Source: JANMDR01 sp031376425
Lineage (GTDB): Bacteria > Pseudomonadota > Gammaproteobacteria > Burkholderiales > Usitatibacteraceae
Direction of reading: 5' to 3'
Assembly (NCBI GenBank): GCA_031376425.1
Contig: JANMDR010000088.1
Span: 1 to 11,897 of the forward strand
Length of the DNA stretch: 11,897 nt
The notes beneath the pieces were generated by a model that saw nothing but the letters and a program-made list of their open reading frames with translations, made no database searches and had not been told where the DNA came from. Shown here one piece after another: positions 6,250-11,897 of this stretch; within the stretch, counting starts at the first letter, position 1, and the number at the start of each line of letters is the position of its first letter. The position numbers and the translations under genes were made by a program.

Positions 6250-8529
6250 ATGAGTCTTGATGATTTAAAGAAAAGCGCGCTGGAATATCATGAATTTCCC
6301 ACACCCGGCAAAATTGAAATTTCCCCCACGAAGCAGCTTGGTACTCAACGTGACTTAGCGCTTGCCTATTCGCCCGGCGTTGCCTTTGCCTGCGAAGCTA
6401 TTGTCGAAAACCCCGCATCGGTGCGGCAATATACCTCGCGCGGCAACTTAGTTGCGGTGATTACCAATGGTACTGCAGTGTTAGGTTTAGGCAATATTGG
6501 ACCGCTCGCAGCCAAACCGGTCATGGAAGGTAAAGCGGTTTTATTCAAAAAATTTGCCGGTATTGATGTATTTGATATCGAAGTAAATGAAAACGATCCC
6601 GATAAATTAGTAGATATTATTGCGGCGCTAGAACCCACCTTTGGTGGCATAAATTTAGAAGACATTAAAGCGCCAGAATGCTTTTATGTAGAGCGCAAAT
6701 TGCGCGAGCGGATGAAAATTCCGGTTTTTCATGATGACCAACACGGCACCTCAATCATAGTAGGCGCGGCGGTAGTCAACGGCTTGCGCGTTGTCGGCAA
6801 AAAAATTGATGAGGTCAAGCTGGTAGCGTCAGGCGCCGGTGCAGCGGCATTAGCATGCCTAGATATGCTCGTTGCGCTGGGTTTAAAAATGGAGAACATT
6901 CTCGTTACTGACATCGCCGGTGTGGTGTATGAAGGCCGCGTTGAAGAGATGGACCCGAACAAAGCCCGCTATGCCAAGAAAACCGATGCCCGCAAATTAA
7001 TTGATGTAATCGGCGGCGCAGACATTTTCTTAGGTCTATCAGCAGGCGGCGTTCTAAAGGGTGAGATGGTGGCCAAAATGGCGGCAAACCCGCTGATTAT
7101 GGCACTCGCCAACCCAACGCCGGAAATTCTGCCGGAAGAAATTCGCGCAGTACGTAGCGATGCGGTCATCGCCACGGGTCGCTCGGACTATCCAAACCAA
7201 GTTAACAATGTGCTGTGCTTTCCGTTTATTTTCCGTGGTGCGCTCGATGTGGGCGCAACTACCATCAATGAAGCGATGAAATTGGCCTCAGTTTACGCTA
7301 TTGCCGACTTAGCGATGGCCGAGCAAAATGATATTGTGGCAATGGCCTATGGCGAAACTGCCACCGGCTTTGGCCGCGAGTATTTAATCCCCAAACCGTT
7401 TGATCCGCGCTTAATCACCAAAATTGCGCCAGCCGTAGCGCAAGCGGCGATGGATTCTGGTGTGGCCACCAGCCCAATTACCGATTGGGATGCCTATCGT
7501 GACCGTTTAAATCAATTTGTATATCATTCTGGCTTAATCATGAAGCCAGTGTTCGGTAAAGCCAAAGCAGCGCCGAAGCGCATTGTCTACGCTGAAGGCG
7601 AAGACGAGCGTGTGCTTCGCGCCGTGCAAATTGTTGTGGATGAAGGCTTGGCAAAACCGATTCTGATTGGTCGCCCATCGGTGCTCGAAAAACGTATTGA
7701 AAAATTTGGCCTGCGCCTTGAACTAGGCAAGCATGTTGAAGTGGTAAATCCAGAGCATGATGATCGCTACCGCAGCTATTGGCAAAAATACTATGAGCTA
7801 ACGCAGCGACGCGGCGTATCTGAGACTTACGCCAAGATAGAAATGCGGCGGCGCTTAACCTTAATTGGTGCGATGATGATTAACAAAGGCGACGCCGATG
7901 GCATGATTTGCGGCACCTTTGGCACCCATGATTTGCACTTGCAATATGTTGAACAAGTAGTGGGCCGTCGAGCTGGTGTGAAGCATTTCTACGCTATGAA
8001 CTTGCTCATGCTCCCAAAGCGCACGGTGTTCATTTGCGATACCTATGTGAATGTTGACCCCACGGCTGAACAAGTTGCGGAGATGACGATTTTGGCAGCA
8101 GAAGAAATTAAACGCTTCGGGTTAGTACCTAAAGCCGCCCTGCTTTCGCATTCCAATTTCGGCACGAGTGACGCCCCCAGTGCACAGAAAATGCGCGAAG
8201 CCTTAGTACTCATTAACGCCCGCGCACCGGACCTAGAAGTAGAAGGCGAAATGCATGGCGACGCCGCCTTATCGGATGAAGTACGCAGCACGTCGTTTCC
8301 ATCGGCGCGCTTAAAAGGCGAGGCAAATTTGCTAATTATGCCAACCTTAGATGCCGCCAATATCTCGTTCAATCTCCTGAAAACAGCCGCCGGTAGCGGC
8401 ATAACTATTGGTCCTATTTTATTGGGCGCAGCTAAGCCGGTGCATATTGTGACGCCAACGGCAACAGTGCGCAGGATAATTAATATGACGGCGCTGGCGG
8501 TGGTGGACGCGCAGGCGCAGCGGAAATAG
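6250..8529 (+). CDS. maeB: NADP-dependent malic enzyme (malate dehydrogenase, decarboxylating) with phosphotransacetylase-like domain
   Basis: The enzyme oxidatively decarboxylates malate to pyruvate and CO2, giving NADPH, and links the TCA cycle to pyruvate and acetyl-CoA supply in the cytosol. The 759 residues match the usual MaeB length. The malic domain (about 1-430) shows YSPGVA with Tyr40, GKAVLFKKFAGID with the catalytic-type Lys95, the metal-binding NLEDIKAPECF (Glu137, Asp138) and FHDDQHGT (Asp162/Asp163), and the nucleotide-binding SGAGAAA near 194-200. From about 440 to 755 runs a phosphate-acetyltransferase-like domain (YAEGEDERVLRAVQ, then MICGTFGTHD, with ANISFNLLKTAAG near the end). 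In characterised MaeB proteins this domain does not make acetyl phosphate but binds acetyl-CoA as an allosteric inhibitor site. There is no frameshift or truncation. Its start is set by an unusual SD-hairpin arrangement. An upstream dyad at 6136-6156 and a hairpin 38 nt after its stop may bound the transcript. Confidence 0.97.
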   Translation: MSLDDLKKSALEYHEFPTPGKIEISPTKQLGTQRDLALAYSPGVAFACEAIVENPASVRQYTSRGNLVAVITNGTAVLGLGNIGPLAAKPVMEGKAVLFKKFAGIDVFDIEVNENDPDKLVDIIAALEPTFGGINLEDIKAPECFYVERKLRERMKIPVFHDDQHGTSIIVGAAVVNGLRVVGKKIDEVKLVASGAGAAALACLDMLVALGLKMENILVTDIAGVVYEGRVEEMDPNKARYAKKTDARKLIDVIGGADIFLGLSAGGVLKGEMVAKMAANPLIMALANPTPEILPEEIRAVRSDAVIATGRSDYPNQVNNVLCFPFIFRGALDVGATTINEAMKLASVYAIADLAMAEQNDIVAMAYGETATGFGREYLIPKPFDPRLITKIAPAVAQAAMDSGVATSPITDWDAYRDRLNQFVYHSGLIMKPVFGKAKAAPKRIVYAEGEDERVLRAVQIVVDEGLAKPILIGRPSVLEKRIEKFGLRLELGKHVEVVNPEHDDRYRSYWQKYYELTQRRGVSETYAKIEMRRRLTLIGAMMINKGDADGMICGTFGTHDLHLQYVEQVVGRRAGVKHFYAMNLLMLPKRTVFICDTYVNVDPTAEQVAEMTILAAEEIKRFGLVPKAALLSHSNFGTSDAPSAQKMREALVLINARAPDLEVEGEMHGDAALSDEVRSTSFPSARLKGEANLLIMPTLDAANISFNLLKTAAGSGITIGPILLGAAKPVHIVTPTATVRRIINMTALAVVDAQAQRK

Positions 8530-8566
8530 TACTGTGCTTTGGCGGCGGTAGATTCATGACCTACCC

Positions 8567-8612
8567 CCTCTCTCCCGGCCTCTCTCCCATACCCTTCGGG
8601 CAGGGAGAGAGG
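8567..8612. repeat. Intergenic palindromic repeat, copy 1 (hairpin, doubled left arm)
   Basis: CCTCTCTCCC at 8579-8588 pairs perfectly with GGGAGAGAGG at 8603-8612; the 14-nt loop contains CCCTTCGGG, able to form a short stem capped by UUCG. The same left arm occurs again just upstream at 8567-8576, so two left arms compete for one right arm. It begins 38 nt after the maeB stop and is followed by TTTT at 8621-8624, so it may also act in termination or mRNA 3'-end stability. The composition resembles abundant proteobacterial intergenic palindromic (REP-like) families. Confidence 0.75.
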
Positions 8613-8621
8613 AGTATAAGT

Positions 8622-8792
8622 TTTAGGGTGCCACTGTTTTCCCATCAGTTTCAATCATCAATAATTTCTGTTTTTCAGAAAGTTAAGCAAGATTGCCAGT
8701 TTTAAAAACATCATCGGTCAGGCTCCTCTCTCCCCTCGTGGGAGAGAGGGGGAACGAAACCAAACCGAGCTATACCCCGAAAACACCCTAAA
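8622..8792. repeat. Long-range inverted pair TTTAGGGTG / CACCCTAAA around copy 2
   Basis: TTTAGGGTG (8622-8630) and CACCCTAAA (8784-8792) are perfect 9-bp reverse complements 153 bp apart, enclosing the second hairpin. They could mark the borders of a larger repeat unit or be chance. Inside, 8640-8710 shows no gene or clear signal. Confidence 0.35.
8723..8751. repeat. Intergenic palindromic repeat, copy 2 (hairpin)
   Basis: CCTCTCTCCC (8725-8734) pairs perfectly with GGGAGAGAGG (8740-8749) over a 5-nt loop (CTCGT). One G.T wobble and one more C-G pair extend the stem to 12 positions. The arm is identical over 10 nt to that of the copy at 8579-8612, but the loop differs in length and sequence, as expected for separate members of one repeat family. 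It lies 71 bp upstream of ldcA. Confidence 0.75.
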
Positions 8793-8822
8793 TACTGCCA
8801 TCTCCAGCCACACAACGACACC

Positions 8823-9770
8823 ATGATCTACACCCACCCCAAACCATTACCCACCTCAGCCCGCATTGGCATCTTCTCAGCCGCTGGCGCAGTCGTTCCC
8901 GAGCGTTTAGCCCTTGGCGTGCGCGCCCTCGAAGCGCTTGGCCACCACGTTATCGTCGAACCCGCGGCCACCCTACAGTGGCGCTACTTCGCAGGTACCG
9001 ATGCCGAGCGCGTGGCGAGCTTTCACGCTTTGCTTGCAGACACTTCGCTGGATTGCCTAATGATGGCGCGGGGCGGTTACGGCTTTTCGCGCTTGCTGCA
9101 TTTACTTGATTGGGATTTGGTTAAGGCAGCGAATAAACCAATAATCGGCTTTAGCGACTTTACCGCCTTTAACTTGGCGGCCTTGGCAAAAAGCAATCTC
9201 ATCACTTATGCAGGTCCGATGGCGGCGGTGGATTTTCCAGATTTATTCAACACTGAAATTACGGCAGAAACCAATACCGAGCTGCAGTTTATGAACGCGC
9301 ATTGTTGGCCTGCACTCCGAGGCGAAGCGACTACGCACACGGTAAACGTAGCGCATCTTTACACCCCGCAGACCCACACCGGCGCAATCTGGGGCAGCAA
9401 TATGTCACTGGTTTCGCATTTAGTGGGCACACCCTATATGCCAAATATTGAAGGCGGCATTTTGTTTATCGAAGAAATTGATGAAGACCCCTACGCCATT
9501 GAGCGCATGTTTTTTCAACTATTTCATGCCGGTATTTTGCAAAAGCAACGCGCTATTTTGTTAGCCGACTTTACCGATTGCGATCCCGCTGGCTCACGCT
9601 TTGCCTATGGCATGGAACATGTACTCGATACCTTGCGCGGCTTGTTGGGCGACAGCATACCCGTGCTAACCAACCTGCCCTTCGGCCATGTGCCCCGTAA
9701 GTTAACTATTCCGTTTGGTGTGCAAGCAACGCTAAAAATTGAGTCTGAAAAATACACACTTAGCTTCTAA
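8823..9770 (+). CDS. ldcA: Muramoyltetrapeptide LD-carboxypeptidase (peptidase family S66)
   Basis: LD-carboxypeptidases remove the terminal D-alanine from murein tetrapeptides, in the cytosol during peptidoglycan recycling. The 315 residues match the S66 family. The N-terminal half carries ARGGYGFSRLL (82-92) and the nucleophile elbow GFSDFTA with Ser111. The C-terminal half has GSNMSLVSHLVGTPY (191-205), EEIDEDPY with Glu217 and GHVPRKLTIPFG with His289. Ser, Glu and His form the expected triad, close to the Ser115/Glu217/His285 positions I recall for the Pseudomonas enzyme. No signal peptide is visible, consistent with the cytosol. The start is the first ATG of the frame that fits the family N-terminus, but it lacks any recognisable SD. 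The gene lies 293 bp downstream of maeB, beyond two hairpins, and so is probably a separate transcript. The tetR operator begins 9 bp after its stop. An S66 microcin-immunity (MccF-like) role is possible but less likely. Confidence 0.92.
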   Translation: MIYTHPKPLPTSARIGIFSAAGAVVPERLALGVRALEALGHHVIVEPAATLQWRYFAGTDAERVASFHALLADTSLDCLMMARGGYGFSRLLHLLDWDLVKAANKPIIGFSDFTAFNLAALAKSNLITYAGPMAAVDFPDLFNTEITAETNTELQFMNAHCWPALRGEATTHTVNVAHLYTPQTHTGAIWGSNMSLVSHLVGTPYMPNIEGGILFIEEIDEDPYAIERMFFQLFHAGILQKQRAILLADFTDCDPAGSRFAYGMEHVLDTLRGLLGDSIPVLTNLPFGHVPRKLTIPFGVQATLKIESEKYTLSF

Positions 9771-9778
9771 TATTGTAC

Positions 9779-9797
9779 TTGACCGATCATTCAATTA
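9779..9797. promoter_or_regulatory. TetR-family operator, copy upstream of tetR gene
   Basis: TTGACCGATCATTCAATTA matches the copy at 10522-10540 at 17 of 19 positions. The first 16 nt are an imperfect dyad, with outer TTGA/TCAA and inner GATC. It lies 16 nt before the regulator's ATG, the usual place for autorepression. TTGACC could double as a -35 with TAAGCT (9802-9807) after 17 nt, which would make the mRNA nearly leaderless. Alternatively CTGAAA (9745-9750) and TAATAT (9768-9773), also 17 nt apart, would put the operator at the transcription start. Confidence 0.72.
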
Positions 9798-9813
9798 TCT
9801 GTAAGCTCCGCAA

Positions 9814-10434
9814 ATGGGTCGGACAAAACTATTTTCAGATGAAGACGTAATCAACAATGTGGCCGATGTATTTGCCGCGCACGGTTATGGCGGCACATCA
9901 ATCGCAATGCTTACAGAGGCAACGGGCCTTGGTAAGCAAAGTCTTTACAATAGTTTTGGCGACAAGCAACATTTGTACTTAAAAGCGGTAGATTGCACCA
10001 CCGCGCGCTATGGCGAGGTGATCGCGCTGATGGAAACTGCGCCTAACGGTATGGCAGCCATTGCACTTTTTTTTGATCAATTGATTGATGCTTGTTCAAG
10101 CAAGAATGCGGCTGAGCATTCCTGTATCGTATCTTCAGGGTTATTGGAAGGAATTGCTGACGACGCGATTAGCGCTAACCTTTGCAGCAAGTGGGACGCA
10201 TCGCAAAACATGCTGGTTCAAGCAATTAAACGCGGACAAGCTGACGGTAGCATTCAAAACACGGATGCGCCCGCAGATCTTGCCGATTTTTTAATGACAA
10301 TAGTGAGCGGTTTGCGGGTATCAAGCCGTGCCTTAAGTCAAACCCATCAAACCCACCCAACCCAGCAATCTCGCCAAACCCAACGCTTACGCAAAACCGT
10401 AAAGCGTACCCTTTCAATACTGAGTAAAAATTAA
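9814..10434 (+). CDS. TetR/AcrR-family transcriptional regulator
   Basis: This is a 206-residue one-component regulator. Residues 1-55 form a typical TetR DNA-binding domain: a first helix DEDVINNVADVFAAHGYGG, then the helix-turn-helix TSIAMLTEATGLGKQSLYNSFGDK (28-51, in two parts), ending in the KQHLYLKAV segment that starts helix 4. The ligand/dimer domain (about 60-172) has SCIVSSGLLEGIADD, with Cys104 and a neighbouring Cys94 and Cys124; the ligand is unknown. The tail from 176 to 190 is unusual, a hydrophilic run rich in Gln, Thr and His encoded by CAAACCCA-like DNA repeats. No clear SD precedes the ATG. Matching operator-like sites lie before this gene and before the SDR gene 116 bp downstream, so it most likely represses itself and the SDR, with release by a small molecule related to the SDR substrate. 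TetR plus SDR is a common pairing. Confidence 0.93.
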   Translation: MGRTKLFSDEDVINNVADVFAAHGYGGTSIAMLTEATGLGKQSLYNSFGDKQHLYLKAVDCTTARYGEVIALMETAPNGMAAIALFFDQLIDACSSKNAAEHSCIVSSGLLEGIADDAISANLCSKWDASQNMLVQAIKRGQADGSIQNTDAPADLADFLMTIVSGLRVSSRALSQTHQTHPTQQSRQTQRLRKTVKRTLSILSKN

Positions 10435-10465
10435 CCGACACAATCCAATCGCACCTTTTAGTAGT

Positions 10466-10492
10466 TTGTTGTAAGCACCCAAGCCATATAAA
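10466..10492 (+). promoter_or_regulatory. Candidate promoter of the TetR-controlled SDR gene
   Basis: TTGTTG (10466-10471) and TATAAA (10487-10492) are separated by 15 nt, a little short of the optimum. Transcription would start near 10499 and the operator copy at 10522-10540 would lie about 23 nt into the transcribed region, allowing roadblock repression. Other AT-rich hexamers nearby could serve instead. Confidence 0.3.
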
Positions 10493-10521
10493 CCATATCG
10501 GCTTGTTTTTTTAGTTTTAAT

Positions 10522-10540
10522 TTGACCAATCGTTCAATTA
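10522..10540. promoter_or_regulatory. TetR-family operator, copy upstream of SDR gene
   Basis: TTGACCAATCGTTCAATTA differs from the copy at 9779-9797 only at two positions. Its 16-nt core has outer TTGA/TCAA arms and is an imperfect dyad; the two copies together suggest an ideal site TTGAACGATCGTTCAA. It is 10 nt before the SDR start codon and just upstream of the SD (GGAG, 10542-10545), so bound regulator would block transcription through this region. Confidence 0.72.
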
Positions 10541-10550
10541 CGGAGTTCAT

Positions 10551-11291
10551 ATGTCTAAAGTTCTAAGTAACAAAGTCGCACTTATCACCGGCGCTTCACG
10601 TGGTATTGGTGCAGCCATTGCAAAACGCCTCGCCGCTGACGGCGCTGAAGTTATTGTTCACTACGGCAACTCAGCAGCTGAGGCTGCAAATGTGGTCGCC
10701 AGCATTACTGCATTGGGTGGCAAAGCCAGTGCTATCCAAGCGGATTTATCTAAAGGCGACGGCCCTGCAAAGTTAGCGGCAACAATTCAACATGCCCACA
10801 TTGATATCCTCGTGAACAACGCCGGCATTGCACCATTTGCAACCATCGAAGAAACCACGGAAGCCGTGTTTGACGAGTTAAGCAACGTCAATATGAAAAG
10901 TGTATTTTTCTTAACTCAAAAGCTGCTGGCAAAAATTCCCGATGGTGGGCGCATCATCAATTTATCGTCTGCCGTTACGCGCGTCTATTTTCCGGGTATT
11001 CCGGCGTACTCCGCCACTAAAGGCTATGTGGACGCGCTGACTTTACATTTCGCAGGTGCGCTCGGCAGTAGAAACATCACCGTCAACGCTGTGGCTCCAG
11101 GCGCTATAGATACCCAGATGAGCTCTTGGATTCACCAACCCGGTGGCACAGACATGCTAAAGCAAGTGCAAGCGCTATCTGGCATTGGTCAACCAAATCA
11201 AATCGCTGGCGTAGTGGCGTTTTTAGCCGGACCAGACGGCGCATGGACGACCGGCCAAATAATTGATGCAAGTGGCGGAATGAAGCTTTAA
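10551..11291 (+). CDS. FabG-like short-chain dehydrogenase/reductase under TetR control
   Basis: This complete classical SDR of 246 residues has TGASRGIG at 13-20, a D-L pair at 65-66 in the adenine-ring region, NNAG at 89-92, and the catalytic tetrad Asn114, Ser140, Tyr153 and Lys157 (YSATK). VAPGAIDTQM follows at 181-190, and the end GQIIDASGGMKL is the family C-terminus. Arg17 in the glycine motif together with HYGNS after beta-strand 2 suggests NADP(H). It probably reduces a ketone or aldehyde, or oxidises an alcohol; a true FabG role in fatty-acid synthesis is unlikely because no other fab genes are near and it is tied to a TetR regulator. The substrate is unknown. The start is supported by GGAG five nucleotides upstream. 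It is 116 bp downstream of the regulator gene and is followed by a long hairpin. Confidence 0.93.
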   Translation: MSKVLSNKVALITGASRGIGAAIAKRLAADGAEVIVHYGNSAAEAANVVASITALGGKASAIQADLSKGDGPAKLAATIQHAHIDILVNNAGIAPFATIEETTEAVFDELSNVNMKSVFFLTQKLLAKIPDGGRIINLSSAVTRVYFPGIPAYSATKGYVDALTLHFAGALGSRNITVNAVAPGAIDTQMSSWIHQPGGTDMLKQVQALSGIGQPNQIAGVVAFLAGPDGAWTTGQIIDASGGMKL

Positions 11292-11312
11292 TTTATAACT
11301 CAAATAATGCTT

Positions 11313-11364
11313 TAGGCACCCTATTTCCCCGCAAGAGAGACTACCTTCGGGTCAAGGGTGCCTA
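11313..11364. terminator. Bidirectional hairpin between convergent genes
   Basis: TAGGCACCCT (11313-11322) and AGGGTGCCTA (11355-11364) are perfect 10-bp inverted repeats around a 32-nt loop. Within the loop, ACC-TTCG-GGT (11343-11352) can form a second short stem with a UUCG cap. It lies between the SDR stop (11291) and the stop of the convergent solute-binding protein gene (11382), the right place for a shared terminator. No clean T run follows on either strand, so it may instead be a repeat element that stabilises 3' ends. Confidence 0.5.
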
Positions 11365-11381
11365 CAGTATATTTCACCACC

Positions 11382-11897
11382 TCAATTAACCTTAAACCGA
11401 TAAAAATACCAATAGCTATTAGGTGCATACGGTGCATCAATATTTTTGCGCGTGCCCCACGCACCCGTCATTTGATATATCGGGATGACTGCTACATCGT
11501 CGCGCGCAATGGTGAGCACTTCAGCAATAAGCGCGTTACGTTTCGTGGAGTCCATTTCAACTTTGATGCGGGCAAGCAAGGCATCCACCTTGGGATTGGC
11601 ATAACGCGCCCAATTGCCGTCGCCACGACCCGACTCTGGCGCGCCGACGCTATTTAAAAGGGCCTCAAGCGGAAAATAAGCATCCATCGTCGACGTACCG
11701 TAGCCCATCACATAAAAGCTAGTATCAAACTTTCTGAGCTTTGGAAAAATATTGGTAAACGACACCATATTGAGCTTTACCGTAATGCTGATGGATGCCA
11801 GCATGGGGGTGATGGCCAGACACACTTCCGCAAACGGTGTTTGATTCACGCAATCCATCGTGACTTCAAAGCCGTCCACACCAACGCTATTACCATT
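11382..11897 (-). CDS. ABC transporter substrate-binding protein, family 5 (peptide/nickel type), C-terminal part
   Basis: The frame stays open from its TGA stop at 11382 to the right edge, giving the last 171 residues; the start lies beyond the window. The sequence fits the C-terminal lobe of SBP_bac_5 proteins, the periplasmic binding component of Dpp/Opp/Nik-type importers: VDGFEVTMDC, then AITPMLASISITVKLN, DTSFYVMGYGTSTMDAYFPL, GNWARYANPKVDALL, and the end DDVAVIPIYQMTGAWGTRKN. A GTG at 11879 lies inside the coding region and is not the real start. The substrate cannot be assigned, since the family covers peptides, nickel, glutathione, sugars and others. The permease and ATPase genes are not in the window. 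The gene converges on the SDR gene, with a hairpin between them. Confidence 0.9.
   Translation of the reverse strand, partial: NGNSVGVDGFEVTMDCVNQTPFAEVCLAITPMLASISITVKLNMVSFTNIFPKLRKFDTSFYVMGYGTSTMDAYFPLEALLNSVGAPESGRGDGNWARYANPKVDALLARIKVEMDSTKRNALIAEVLTIARDDVAVIPIYQMTGAWGTRKNIDAPYAPNSYWYFYRFKVN

Noticed and set aside
8043..8654. A 203-codon open frame on the minus strand
   Set aside because: It lies almost wholly antisense to maeB, whose motifs are intact, has no recognisable domain, and its first part would be encoded by the palindromic repeat region.
760..8720. Identical 12-mer CATCATCGGTCA at 760-771 and 8709-8720
   Set aside because: The contexts are unrelated (a start codon on the minus strand versus repeat-region DNA), and there is no extension beyond 12 nt, so chance is sufficient.
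1..11897. CRISPR array, tRNA, rRNA, riboswitch or insertion sequence
   Set aside because: I looked for regular spaced repeats, tRNA arms, known leader folds and transposase motifs and saw none. The remaining intergenic stretches are all under 300 bp.
1..11897. A defence system or other new multi-gene system
   Set aside because: All genes fall in housekeeping, redox, cell-wall, transport or regulator families. No nuclease, toxin, reverse transcriptase or helicase partner set is present.

Overview
The window looks like ordinary chromosomal DNA from a betaproteobacterium, most likely of the Burkholderiales and with moderate GC content. The lineage call rests on a DUF2863-type protein (a family I know mainly from Betaproteobacteria), a Burkholderiales-like two-domain malic enzyme, and a PAS protein with the DWYWEQD-type second PAS start common in that group. 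This is recognition by eye, not a search. I see no integrase, transposase, phage gene, CRISPR array, tRNA or rRNA.

Left part, minus strand (1-3573). A four-gene cluster is read right to left with gaps of 38, 17 and 9 bp: a GlcG/HbpS-like protein, a three-zinc-ribbon protein, a short-chain dehydrogenase (SDR) and a DUF3109-like cysteine-cluster protein. A weak AT-rich hairpin followed by a T run ends it. Beyond that lies the N-terminal part of a tandem-PAS signalling protein cut by the window edge.

Middle, plus strand (3756-9770). A DUF2863 protein, a DUF1460 amidase-like lipoprotein, the NADP-dependent malic enzyme MaeB and an LD-carboxypeptidase (LdcA) follow one another. MaeB makes pyruvate and NADPH from malate. 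LdcA and probably the lipoprotein act on peptidoglycan peptides. A small GC hairpin sits exactly between a strong Shine-Dalgarno sequence and the maeB start codon. The maeB-ldcA gap of 293 bp holds two hairpins built from the same 10-bp arm, typical of an intergenic palindromic repeat family.

Right part (9779-11897). A TetR-family regulator and a FabG-like SDR gene are each preceded by the same 19-nt operator-like sequence (2 mismatches), so the regulator probably controls both itself and the SDR. A long-loop hairpin lies between the SDR gene and a convergent family-5 solute-binding protein gene that runs off the right edge.

I found no convincing new multi-gene system. The items most worth a second look are the duplicated TetR operator, the SD-hairpin-start arrangement of maeB, the paired intergenic hairpins, and the compact metal/heme/redox-flavoured four-gene cluster.
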